Below, in pieces: positions 13,096 through 24,900 of a stretch of 64,000 nt of DNA (position 1 is the first letter of the stretch; every line of letters begins with the position of its first letter). Location: contig OX327690.1 of the NCBI GenBank assembly GCA_946807835.1, positions 31,032,501 to 31,096,500 of the forward strand. Reading direction: 5' to 3'. The position numbers and the translations under genes were made by a program. Under the pieces are notes generated by a model. That model was not told the DNA's origin. It saw only the letters and a program-made list of their open reading frames with translations, and ran no database searches. This stretch comes from Ailanthus altissimus. Lineage: Eukaryota > Streptophyta > Magnoliopsida > Sapindales > Simaroubaceae.

Positions 13096-13149
13096 GCACG
13101 AATGAAAAGCACTTCCTGTGTCTCCAAGTTTTATGTGCAGCAATGGCAA

Positions 13150-16100
13150 TGGAACATGGAAATTGCCTCACCCATCGTATGAAAAGTCCCTCATTGACTT
13201 TTCCATGTCCGACCCCAAACAAATAGACAAATTATCATTTTTTTCCAAAAAAGAAAATGAAAAAAATTAAGTTGCTGTCAACCCAATTTGTCTTCTGTTG
13301 AAAATTATATTTATATGACAAAGTTTGGCTTAATTATTATTCGAGTTTCATAAAAATTGATATCCTTAGCTTCTCATCGACTCGGTCATGATGTTACCAT
13401 TGCTAATAAGGGAAACTACACTATTATCTTTTGTGCCAAAAAAATTTATATATGGCATTTTCAGTTGTGGCATGGTGATAAAATGCTTGTCGTCTTTAAA
13501 GTGAAGATTTTGAATTTAAATTTTTATCTATATATAAAACTTTTCTCTAATGTGAATATTGGCTTGATTTTTAAAAGAAAAAACTTAAATAATATTTTAT
13601 AATAAAAAATAGAAAATAAAATTTTACGAGTTATTGAGGGAGGAAACGCTCTTCTTCCTCTCAAGATTATGTTAAAGCGAAGAACTCTCAAAATGACTTA
13701 AATGTTTAGTGAACCCTTACTTTATCACGAACAATGATCACTTAAACGACGGTTTCATCTTAACGCACACAAACACTTAGTGTCTATCCAGTTCTTTCCT
13801 TCTCTTAGAGTCTCTCTTAATATTTAATCTTAAATTAAGGGTTTACAAGTATTTATATATGGTGTATTTCGTGCCTACTAACCCTATTCCTTGTTGGAGT
13901 AAGAGTCCACTTGTTTTGGAAGTCTAAAACTTTCCAAAACTTAAAATCTCGAAGAAAAACAGACTTCTGATGTGTTTGGCGCTGCGGCGCTCGTCCCTGG
14001 GCGCTGCGACGCTGGGTTGCTGTCCTGGGCTCCGCGGCGCTCAGCCCTATATGCCTATCCTACGTTTTTTTGCTTCCTTCATGTCTTTGAATCTCGTTTC
14101 GCTTCTCCCTTTATGTCCCATACATCTTAAATTTTTCTATACATATCTCATACGTTCTAAATTTTTTATAACTCTTCATTTTAGTATTCATTTCAATTCT
14201 TATCCAATTAAAATTGTTGAATCACCGTAAGTAAATAATTTGAACTCGAACCAATAAAATTGAATTGGTTTAATTTGAATGTCGATTCATTATCGGTTTG
14301 TTTATTTTTAACTTAATTACTTTGATTTAATTTAAAATTAAAAAATAAGCTTCGAGAACGGAATCAAATCAATTTAATTCAGCCAAATGTTCCTTTCAGG
14401 GTCGGCTTCGCTAAATGGGTGCTGAAACCTATTTATTTGAGTTCATTTTGAGTCATAGAACGATGTTTAGAATTTATAAGATGTTATTTAAGTTTTCGTC
14501 CATATATTAAAAACCTACAAACTGGCATAAGAATTTTCAATATTCCTGAAGCATGGCAAACGAAACCTTGGAAGAATATTCGGATAAAGATAAAGGAATC
14601 TCAAATTTGCTATTCGAGAAGAAGCACTTTGAAAGGCAAACCTTGTTTTATTAATTTATTAATTATAATTAATAACTAAATATGCATTATTGTTGTTGCT
14701 GTAGATATTAATAGCAGAAAGTCGTTTAGTCTTGTAAGGGCCGCACCAACTTGCTGACGATATTATGAGGGTTTTTAAAAATACTTTCAAGCATTTGTAA
14801 TTAAGGTCAAGTCAAGTGTTCTTATAAAAAATTTCACATTTTTTTTTTTTAAAATATTGTGGGTCTTGGATGAAATTTTATATCAAGTAATTAAGATTAT
14901 GATATCCCAACTTCACAAAAATCATTGAAGGATGGATGCTCTTAAGTCTAAGCATGCATTCAAACTTTATTAATTTGTTTAAATATATTCATTCATAGGG
15001 TAGGCCTCTATAGTATAATAATAAAATATTAACCAAAAAAAAATGTGTTTTCTACATCATAAGCTATGGCAAAGCTAAAGCCAAACTAAAAATAAAAAAT
15101 CATATATTCTTTTTTTAATAATAATATGTTTTTGTTCGTTATTAAAACCTATTATGTGGTTATTAATTAGTTCGGCTCTTGAGGTGGAGTAAAAAATTTA
15201 GGGTTTAATTAAATCCCGTTTATATTATATTTGGAGGAGTTTTGTTTATATTTCTTGTAAAAAAAAATTAAAAATGTTGAATTTGGGCTTGAAATTGAGA
15301 TGTTGGGATTTGTTTGAAATGTTGGGCCTAATGGGCCGGTTCAATTTGAGCCATTGAAATCCAATTTTCGTATGGTACAAGTACAACGATAAAATCACTT
15401 ATTACAATCACATAAAACTAAAAATTGTTGTATTTTGTATAAACAAAATCAGAAGAAAAAAAAAAGAAGAGAAAAGACATGCATAGTCATATACATAAAG
15501 AGTATCAATTATTGTTGCTTTTGGGATCTAACAAATGTTTGGTATATAGAATAAGAACATCATTTGATAGTTCTAATCATAATTGTCGATAACATAACTC
15601 TAATTATAGCTTTTACTCTTTTCTTTAAAAAAATATTAATATATAATATCATTGATTAAAATTATTAATATTACATTTAAAGATTATTAATATAAAATTA
15701 AATAAATTATTGAAATTCTACGCAAGATAATTCTATTAAAATACGTTCGAATTTATTTTTTTTTTTTAAAAATATAAATAAATCTTATAATGAAGGATCG
15801 TCTTAATTAAGAATCACTGCCCTTATTATTAAAAATAAAGAATCCTAATTTCACGTTGGAGAAAAATTTAAAATACACCACTAATTTAATTTTAACATTC
15901 TCTACCTATTATAATAACTAATCATTTCAAAACTTCGACCATCTGCTAACCGTGGAATTTGACACATTACAATATCACAATATAGAAAATGTAATAGTTC
16001 AGACTTTGGGTCAACACACATGATGACAAAGCTATTCAAATTTAGTGGCTGGGTGAAGTTTGAGCGCCACTGATAATTACTTTTTATCGAAGTTGGGCAA

Positions 16101-17385
16101 AACTTAGTTGTTGAAGACCTGCGACTACTCATGAGGCAAGAGCATTCTGCCTGTTGAAGGAAGTTAAGGACGGCAACACCCAACGGAGTCTTGGTAGAGA
16201 TACGGTGAAGGTTGGTAGAAGGTCCTACTGTTGGTAGGGTCCTAGAAAAATACGACAATGCTCAGTAAGGACCAACGATCTTGTCCGAGTCGATAGAGAG
16301 GGAATCGAGGTCCAAATAAATTTGTTAGGAAGAAACAAAAAAACTAAAACTAAAAAAAAAAAAAAAGCATTGAAATAAACATAAAAAAAAGGAGAAAAAA
16401 GAGGGGGATGGAGAGAGGAGGGTGACCGTGAGAGACAAGAAAGAAAAAGAAGAAAAATAAAAAGAGATATCCGCTCAAGAGAAGGCCATCTGATGGAGAT
16501 TAAGAAAATGAGGAGTGAAGACTAGGTTTTAACTTCAGGGTTGAGAATTTTTTTTTGTTAGAGAATAAATGTGTAAGACTTTTTAAAACTCGTTAATGTC
16601 GATTGTTCACCTACTTAAAAGTAATTATAGAACTTAGGTCAAGTCATCATTTGGGTTTTCATTTATTATTTACTATATTTGATTACATATATGTGCTTAC
16701 CTTTTTTTTTTCTTTTCAAATTCACACGTTCTTCATCATAAATAGAACCAAAATTTAAAGAGTGAGGAGGAGGTAAATGTAAAAATAAAAAATTATATAG
16801 AATTAGAGTTTAATTATATAAGGGTTTCAGTTTTAAATTTAAAATCTCAAGGGAGTTCAAGTATAAACATATCTTAATAAGGGGGTAAAATAAAATTTAA
16901 AAAATCATTATTGAGCTTAAAGCCCTAATATAAGTTTGCTTTGTTCTCTATAAATAGTGTTAGCGTCAGTTGCAAGTATCGATAATTACTTTAAAATTAA
17001 TCGATTTTTTCTTCTGTCTTTTATTTGTATTGTACTAATGCTATTGTGATAATCCAAGAAAACGTAGATCTCCCACTCAATAATTTATAATTTATTCACT
17101 AATTATTTAAAAAAAAACCCAATAAAAAAAGACAAGACAACAAAAACAAAATCCCATCTCAAATATGTAAAATGAAAAATTATAATTATTTAATACTGAT
17201 AATTAACGATCAATGTAACATTTTTCCCCTTAAAATATGAATAAAATTAATCATTAAAACACATTTACAGAGAGATCGATGAATTTTGTTATATGTATAA
17301 ACTTTTATATTATTTTTTAAAATTAAAAATATTAGTTTGTCATGTCTTACATTTTTAAGGAGATTATTATAGTAGTGCTATTCTT
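13150..17385. other. AT-rich intergenic region with repeat remnants
   Basis: No gene could be supported. The start holds the promoter of the minus-strand USP-like gene. About 13700-14110 is likely retroelement-derived (separate entry). A 118-codon open frame on the minus strand (15902-16258) starts with TTG, matches nothing I recognise and has no clear splice partners. The rest is A/T-rich with poly-A/T runs. Confidence 0.6.
13700..14110. repeat. Unclassified retroelement-like remnant with a GC-rich patch
   Basis: A block of mixed composition inside AT-rich DNA. It ends in a GC-rich patch (13977-14050) built from imperfect repeats of GCTGCGGCGCTC / GCTGCGACGCTG / CTCCGCGGCGCTC. There is no domain-coding frame. 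The leader-like pyrimidine-rich stretch before it resembles the R/U5 part of plant LTRs, but no paired LTR, primer-binding site or duplication was seen. Assignment is weak. Confidence 0.35.
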
Positions 17386-17989
17386 ACATATAAATTTTAA
17401 AAATTTTTATAAATAACCTTTTTATCTTTTTATTATTTTTTTAACTAAATGTAAATTGATTATATTTTATTAACTAAAATTTTTATTTTTGGACACATTT
17501 GTCCTAACATCAAAAATATAAATTTTCTCTCTTTTTTTTTTTACCGAACTAAGAATGATATTGATGAACCAATAATCATATTGATGGCCGAATATTTTTG
17601 AAGTTGTTATTGTGAAAATCGAGTGTTGTTGAATATATTTATCATTTCAAATCAAGAAAATAGCCAAATCTTATAAGTTTTCTAAACTTTTTTAAAAAAT
17701 TTAATTTTAGTTAGAAATTATATAAAACTTATATTTAAAGTTTAAAAAAATATGTGTTATTGACGAATGAAATGTGAAAAATGAGTTAAAATATTGTAAA
17801 AGACGTTAAAATCTGACCAAAAATAAGATTTCTAATGTGTTTGGCGAAAACCAGACGGCGGCCGGTGTGGCAGCCGTCAATTTAGGCATCTCGGGGATGC
17901 GCGTAATTGCGCATAATTTTTATTTTTTTATTTTAAAATAATTATTTTGATTTATTTTTAAATAATTTTACTAATTGTCATTTTTTTTT

Positions 17990-18543
17990 CAGGTCCTATG
18001 AAGTATGATGTAATTGTTATTTGTTTTGAAAGAAAGTGAGAGAGTTCTAATAATGGGGAAGAAAGTTATGTTGATTATAATAATTTTGAGATTTAGGTTC
18101 CGAAAAATATTAATTTTGAAGATCTTTTAAATGCAGTATGTTATACCTTGGAAGTCGACAATGTGAACTGTAAGGTGACTTTGAAAATCAAAATTGATGC
18201 AACAAGGTATAAGTTAAAACTTATTGAGATTAGAAGATCGTACTGTCTTTTATGTGTAACAGTGGATCTTAGAGTTTCCGTTTATGAAGATGATGTACAG
18301 TCTCTCAATCAAAATCCATCATCGATTCATACTCATTTTATGTCAGCTAGCGGTAGCAATCAAGTGAGCCATACATCTCCATCAATTCGAGCAGTGGTTC
18401 CTGTAAACACAACGAATGAGTATCACAATGTTTCTCCTATACCCTTCAATAAAGACCCAGCCTATACACATTACGCTTGTGATGACATTGAAAATGTTGG
18501 GTATGTGGAAGATCAAAAAGTTTGGCGTATACAAAATAAATAA
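17990..18543 (+). pseudogene. MuDR/MULE transposase N-terminal remnant
   Basis: The longest clean frame (18148-18543) starts inside the domain. Frames just upstream read VDYNNFEI, then a stop, then NINFEDLLNAVCYTLEVDN, the usual start of plant MuDR proteins (a PB1-like N-terminal domain). At least two in-frame stops occur before 18120. The frame ends in a linker-like part (NTTNEYHNVSPIPF, YACDDIENVGYVEDQ). No FLYWCH-like, DDE or SWIM zinc-finger part follows, so this is a truncated remnant. Confidence 0.6.
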
Positions 18544-19330
18544 ATAATTAAGATCAAAAAGTTAAGTACAAGAAAATTATGGCGTATCAGAAATGCGTGC
18601 GAAAATTCATACACGTTGTAACTCTCAAACTTACTCTGTGCAAACCCTTTTCTATTTATTTTCTCAAGTTTTTGGAATGCAGTATTCTTAAGTGAGTTAT
18701 GAAGCATGGTCTATACAATATTGCCCCATGGATACTTATTAAACTCATCAAAGTCGTCTACTAAATATAGAACAAAATTTTGAATCCCACTACGCTCGTC
18801 ACGTGGGATCAAAACACGATGTACAAAATAAAATAAAATAAACTCAACTTTACTGTATTTGCATCGTCCATATCCTTCAAATCCAGACGTCCGTATCATT
18901 TATCAAGAAATATGTACGATAATTTTGTTACCCCTAAAAAATATGTATTTCATAATCAAGTGCCCAATTTCCTATTCAGCTGCTGGGCGGGAGGGTAATC
19001 TCGTATTTGTAGTCCGGTGATTAGGACAAACTCTTGTCGGCTAAATCGGATGCATTTCCTCCCTATATAAAACCACATCTCATCTTCTAAATTGGAGGTA
19101 TGCACTTCATGCAACACTAACTCGTGCACCAAAATACCAGAGAATGTCAAATCTGACATATCTAAGAAATGCCCTATACACGTCTGCCTAAATAATATTT
19201 TTTGATTTTCTGTCAGTTTATCTTTTATACAATTTAGACATCACATCTTCGCATAAGCCATCACTGATGCACGAAAAAATATATGCTCTGAAATTTTATA
19301 TTTGTTCGAAATGTTCTCTTTCCTGTAATA
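18513..19330 (-). pseudogene. DUF1985 (Ulp1-associated) remnant
   Basis: Open pieces on the minus strand line up in order with the DUF1985 domain: FYIGRKCIRFSRQEFVLITG and then PPAQQL (18956-19159), VEFILFYFVHRVLIPRD with DDFDEFNKYPWGNIV (18711-18899), then a YNVYEFSHAFL piece (18513-18707). DUF1985 is found N-terminal to Ulp1-like SUMO proteases in MULE- and CACTA-carried plant genes. Frame changes between the pieces and the absence of a peptidase C48 domain show that it is broken. It runs opposite to the MuDR remnant within the same element. Confidence 0.65.
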
Positions 19331-19734
19331 ATTAAAAAATTAAAAAAATAAAGAAATTAATATTAGGAAAAATAATAACAACCATACATATATTTTAAAT
19401 GACATATAATATGATTTACTAAATAAAATTCACAAACAATTAATTTAACAGACATAAAATTAATATATTATAATAATTAATTACTAACATATTAATCAAC
19501 ATATTATAATAATTAATTATATATTAAAATAAAAATAATCATATATAAATTATAATTACAAAAAGGTACTCATTAAATAATAAATAATGTTACAAATCAA
19601 AATTAACGAGTCATTTAAGTAACTTATTAATTAATATTAATTAATTACTTAATAGATCCATTCCTTCTAAATTAGATTTTATTTAATTTAAATAAAATTA
19701 CATTTAATTTTAATTTTTAAAAAATTAATTTAAA

Positions 19735-19957
19735 TAATATTAAATTAAATTAATTTCATTTAAATAAAATAAAATAAAATAAAATTAATTTCATTTAAAT
19801 TAAATTAAATTAATTTCATTTAAATTAAATAAAATAAAATTAATTTCATTTAAATTAAATTAAATTAAATTAATTTCATTTAAATAAAATAAAATAAAAT
19901 TAATTTCATTTAAATAAAATAAAATAAAATTAATTTCATTTAAATTAAATTAAATCT
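19735..19957. repeat. A/T minisatellite (TTAATTTCATTTAAAT units)
   Basis: The motif TTAATTTCATTTAAAT recurs at least six times, separated by variable runs of AAAAT or TAAAT. It lies inside the MULE between the coding remnants and the right terminal repeat. Confidence 0.85.
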
Positions 19958-20623
19958 ACATTTTAAAAAATTAATAAATTATTTTACGCCACGTGGCAAC
20001 GTATACAACCACCACGTGGCGCAACAGTATGGCATTGCAGACATTGCGTCCGCGATGCTGCACTCGATGCATCTTAAGGGCGCATCTCGGGCACGCATCG
20101 TGGGGCCATCTCGGGCCTGAGATGGCCCCGAGATTGGCAACGGCGGCCGCCGTCTGCATCGCAACAATACACCCAAAAATCTCATTTTTTTTCCAATTTT
20201 CAACATTTCTTATACTATTCTAACCTATTTTTCACATATAATTCAATAATTTTACCTATTTTTAGTTTCAAATACAAATTCTAATAAAATTTTAACAATT
20301 TTTTGAAGACATTTAAAATTTTTTAAAAGTTCAACAAAACTTACCAAAAATCGCTCATTTCTTTTGTTTGAAGTGAAAAATATGTTATATAAGCCCCGAT
20401 CTATGCAATGATAATTTCAAAATTTTCGATCTGAAAATTCAAATTTTTTTGATAATTTTCGGTGGAGATTTTTCAAATAAGTTTGAATTTTGGTATTATG
20501 ACAAATGTGTTCAAAAATAAAAATTTTGATTAATAAAGTATAATCAATTTACATGTGATTAAAAAAGAATAATAAAAAAATAAGAAGGTTATTTATGAAA
20601 ATTTTCTTATAAATTTTGTATGT

Positions 20624-21987
20624 CATCAATTATTAATTATTAAATAATCATCAAGTTTTTAATATAATACTAATTAATAATTAACACATTATATAATACT
20701 AATTAATAATATATAAAAATTAAGATAATAATAATATTAAATTATAAAAATTGAGTTATAAAATTGAAGTAGTATATGACGTGTCAAATGGGTGTTGTGT
20801 TAAAAAATTAACAACTATTCAACATGTGCGATAATCATTGATTCTCGACATATTAATCTAAGTATAAAATAATGATATTAATACTAAACAAAATATATAA
20901 AAAAGCTTGCAATATACTTTACAAAAAAATGGAAGAAAGTAATATGCATGGTGGTAAGTAGAAAGCAGTTTGGTGGGGGAATGGAAACCGTAAGAATCAA
21001 GTATCTCATGAAGGTTCTGTTTTCGCTTTCAATTATTTTTTTTTTAAATCTCTGCTGTCTTTATTGAACACATGAGCTTTTGTAATTTTTTTTTTTTGAT
21101 TTTTGGAACTGCATTGATATCACACGAGAAATTAACGACTTTTTTAAAGATAAATTAAAGTGAGAGAGTTAGATATTAAAGTTAAAATTTATATTAAATT
21201 AAAATTAAAATATATAAAAATTTTAGTGTAAATTTAAAATTTTGAAAAATTAAATTATAAAAAAATTAAAATATACTATTAAATGTAAAAAAAAAAAAAT
21301 GAGGCTTGTGATGCCACGCTCACTAGGCTTTTACGCGACGCCGTCAATGCTCACTTCCACAAGAAGGGAAGAAACTAAAGCATTTTTTTTTTTTTTAATC
21401 TCACTTCCACGAGAAAGGAAGAAAGCCTTCATATAAATTATAAGGTTTAATAATTATATTATCATATTCTAGTTTTTGTCGATGTTCAAAGTTTAAACTC
21501 TTGATCAAAGGCAGAGAAGTGCATAGATTTTATGGTTGCAGTAAGCATCTAAGTTTTTTTTTTTTCTTTAAAAGTTAAATAATTAATGCTATTGAATTTG
21601 AATTTGAATATTTTAATTTTAAATAATATGTTAAATAATTATTTTTATATTATTTAAGGAGTATAGCAGTAGTTGTTCCAATAAACAGCAATTGTAGACC
21701 TGCCTTTCTTAATCAATCTTTTTTTAATCTCTCTCTCTTTCTCTTTATAGTTTTTTTTTTTTTTTTAATTTTAAATTTTAAGATTCTTCACTTTTCATCA
21801 TCTTATGTAATAATTAAATAAATTTAGGGGAAAAAAAAAACTGGTTCGTAGCTTAGCTTCTTGAACTAGTGTGAACATCAACTGAAAAAGAGAGGAAAAC
21901 AAATAAAGAAAAAAGAAAAAAAAGACGGCTAAATTTAAATCCTCAAGAAATTTCCCATTTTTGCATTTGTTTGTTAGATTACAAGAA
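20624..21987. other. AT-rich intergenic region, SEC14 promoter side
   Basis: No gene seen. The CTCTCTCTTTCTCTTTATAG tract near 21730-21749 and the poly-T runs precede the SEC14 start. A direct repeat of TCACTTCCAC(A/G)AGAA(G/A)GGAAGAAA occurs near 21351-21376 and 21401-21425. The 5' leader probably starts within the last 300 bp. Confidence 0.5.
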
Positions 21988-24900
21988 ATGGGTACCGTTT
22001 CCCATGAAGCTGTTAATGAGCTCCAAGCTGTAATGGATCAAGGTTCATCATCGCTTTCCATCTTCAGCATAAAAATTTGAATTTTTTTTTTAATTTACCC
22101 ACTTCAAATCCTTGCTTAATTTTCTTTTTTAAAACTTTTTTATGGCAGTTGATGGGCCATTGAAGATTACATTTGAGGTAAGCATTTTCTTGTCAATGTT
22201 CATATTTACTTTGCCCGATCTGTTGTTCAGCAAGAGTCAAATGTGATTTTTTTTTAATTTTTAATTTTTTTAAAGGTTTGATGGGTGTGATAATTACGTG
22301 TAATTTGCTACTGTCGATCATAGCATCAGCTGTTGATCCGCTTCTTTGGGTTTACGATTTTACCGGAGTTCAAAATTTTCCCACTTTTTTCTCTATAATT
22401 TTTTCGGAGAAAATTATATGAAGTGGAAAATGCGAAGTGCAGAAACTTTTTTTTTTTTTGACTAATGGAGAGTGTGGAATGTTTGATCTTGGAATCTGGT
22501 TTTCAGTCATGAAACCTGATTGAGTTTCTGGGTGTGTGGAATTTGTCATGGTGGTGTGATCTTTGCACAATTTTGTTTTGTTAGCTGTGATCTGCCTATT
22601 AACTTGAATTTCTATCTAATGCAACTAGATGGTTGGGGGTGAAAATATCTGTTCTTACTTTTTCTTTAATTTAAATTTTCCTTTGATTTGATTTAAGTTC
22701 ATCAACTAAGCATATTGAACTCTATGTTGTTTGCCCAATAATAATAAACAAGACTAGCAGAAAATTTTTGTCGATTTCTCATTTTTAACTGCATTATTTG
22801 ATCTCATGTGCATACTCAATTGTGCTATAACAAAGGGGTGCCTTGGAAAGCCTTAGATATGGTTCCAAGGACTGAAAACAAACTCTGTTGAGATGTGATG
22901 AAGGACCGTCTGCACTGGAGGCCATGGAGTCTGTTTGTTGTAAGTGATTGATGGGAAGTGGCGATATTTATCTTTTATTGGGAGAATGGGAGTTACTTTC
23001 AGAAAATAGGCTTTTTAGCTGCCACCAAGGTTATATTTAATTAGATAAAATCTTCAATGATATGGTTCATTGTGTCCCCAAATTTATCGCGAAGCCTCTC
23101 CCGACTGTGTAAACCCTTGCTTTCTGTCAGTGTTGTTCTGGATTCCCATCCCTGAATGTAATGCATTTGAAGTTTTTAATTGATGGGTTTTCATGAAAAC
23201 CGGGATGCTGCCAGTGTAAAGTCCAAAGATTATTTAAGATGATGAGGATTTTCCACTCTACAATATTATCTATAATACAAGAGAGTGAAGCACGAATATT
23301 TAGCTTCCTAGGCAGAAATATTAACTTAAAAAATTTGGTTACTAGATTCATATGAGATTTTTCATAATTTGAAGATAAATTGGCTGATGTAGCATTTATA
23401 AGTCACTGTGTTGTGATGTGTTATCATTCTTCCCTTCAATGCTGTTTGATGAAATAAAAGCTGTGAGTTTTGGAAGAGAAATTTTTTTAACCTGCAATGG
23501 AATAACAATGTGATTATTGATATTTACAGGTGATAGAATTAACGTTTATTTCTTCATATGCAGAATGTTCACCAAGTTTATTTCTTCATATGCAGAATGT
23601 TCACCAAGGATATCTAACTGAAACTTTGATTCGTTTTCTAAAAGCAAGAGAGTGGAATGTTTCCAAGGCCCATAAAATGGTCAGTTGTTCTTTCAGATGT
23701 GCCTTTCTTTTTGCCTAATGTAACTGAACATTTAAATCTGATCTACTTTTGCAAAATATAATTGAGATTATCTCTCTATGATATTTCAGTTGGTGGATTG
23801 TTTACACTGGAGGGTGCAGAATGAGATTGACAAAATATTATCGGTAAGTTTATGTTTTGCAATGGTCCTTTCTTTTACAAGTTCAATTCATTAGTGAGCC
23901 ATTAGATGGATATTAAACATTGATGTGATATTCTCTGAAATCTATAACAAGCATGGTATCTCTATAATGGCATGCTTGGAAATCATATTCTGATTTTGTG
24001 TTCAGTTTTTGTTGCTTTCTTATCATTATAAAATTACTATTTGAATCTGGGAATATTAATGTTTCTGATATAGAACTGCATGTTTTATACAGAAACCCAT
24101 AGTTCCTACAGAACTGTACAGAGCAGTGCGTGATTCACAGCTCATAGGAATGTCAGGTTACTCAAGAGAGGTGCCCATTCTTTTATCAACAATCTTATTA
24201 CCTTGTTTACATTTTAATGTTGCTATCTAGCTTTATTGGTTCATGTGTTACATTGCTATTGTGGAAAATTTTGATGGGACTAGTATATATTCTCAAGTAT
24301 TCTTACAACCACTGCCATCTTCTCCAGGGGCTGCCAGTCTTTGCTATTGGTGTAGGACTCAGTACATTTGATAAAGCATCTGTAAGTTATGATCAATTTC
24401 TTTGCTTGTGAGGTTTTATCAAAAAGAAGGTTCTTAAATTTGAATTTTCAGTTTTTTCCATTTCATCTTCTTGCTCTGTATTCAAAGTGTTTCAATAATT
24501 TTCTTAAAGAAGGATTTATCTATGACATTTGTGTGCCTTTCATTGTTCTTTCACAGGTTCACTACTATGTCCAATCACATATTCAAATAAATGAATACAG
24601 AGACCGTGTGATTTTGGTGAGTCTTAAAGTTTGAACGATTTTATGCTCTGTACTTATTCTTTTGACTGATTTACACTTTCTTGTATAGCCTTCTGCATCA
24701 AAAAAGTACAGACGACCAATAACCACATGCGTAAAGGTTTTAGATATGACTGGTCTTAAGCTCTCAGCATTAAGCTACACAAAGGTATTTTCATCCTAGG
24801 TTTTAAATTATGATTTTATTCTTTTTGTTTTAATTTCTCCATTCCACTCTATCTCCTTTAGTATTGGAATTATTATGTAAAATATTCCATTTCAAGAAAC

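Larger units (their letters stand above)
17386..20623. mobile_element. Mutator-like element (MULE) with ~0.5-kb TIRs
   Basis: The first ~470 bp and the last ~470 bp are inverted copies. For example ATAAATAACCTT, TGTAAATTGATTATA, AAAATTTTTATTTTTG and ACACATTTGTC occur in the left arm and, reverse-complemented, in the right arm. A GC block CAGACGGCGGCC sits 466 bp from the left end (17852) and 467 bp from the right end (20156), so the arms are nearly equal in length. Inside are a MuDR-type N-terminal remnant on the plus strand and DUF1985 remnants on the minus strand. The combination of long TIRs, MuDR and DUF1985 matches plant MULEs that carry Ulp1-related genes. The catalytic transposase domain is missing, so the copy is non-autonomous. 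A clear 9-bp target duplication was not found. Confidence 0.82.

Noticed and set aside
13970..14230. 86-codon frame over the GC-rich patch (13977-14050)
   Set aside because: Built from imperfect GCTGCGGCGCT repeats; low complexity, repeat-derived.
15902..16258. 118-codon open frame on the minus strand
   Set aside because: Starts with TTG, no known domain, no splice partners. Could be an old gene fragment but cannot be supported.
19971..20223. Three overlapping frames in the GC-rich MULE arm
   Set aside because: They arise from GC-rich terminal-repeat sequence, which has few stops; no protein similarity.
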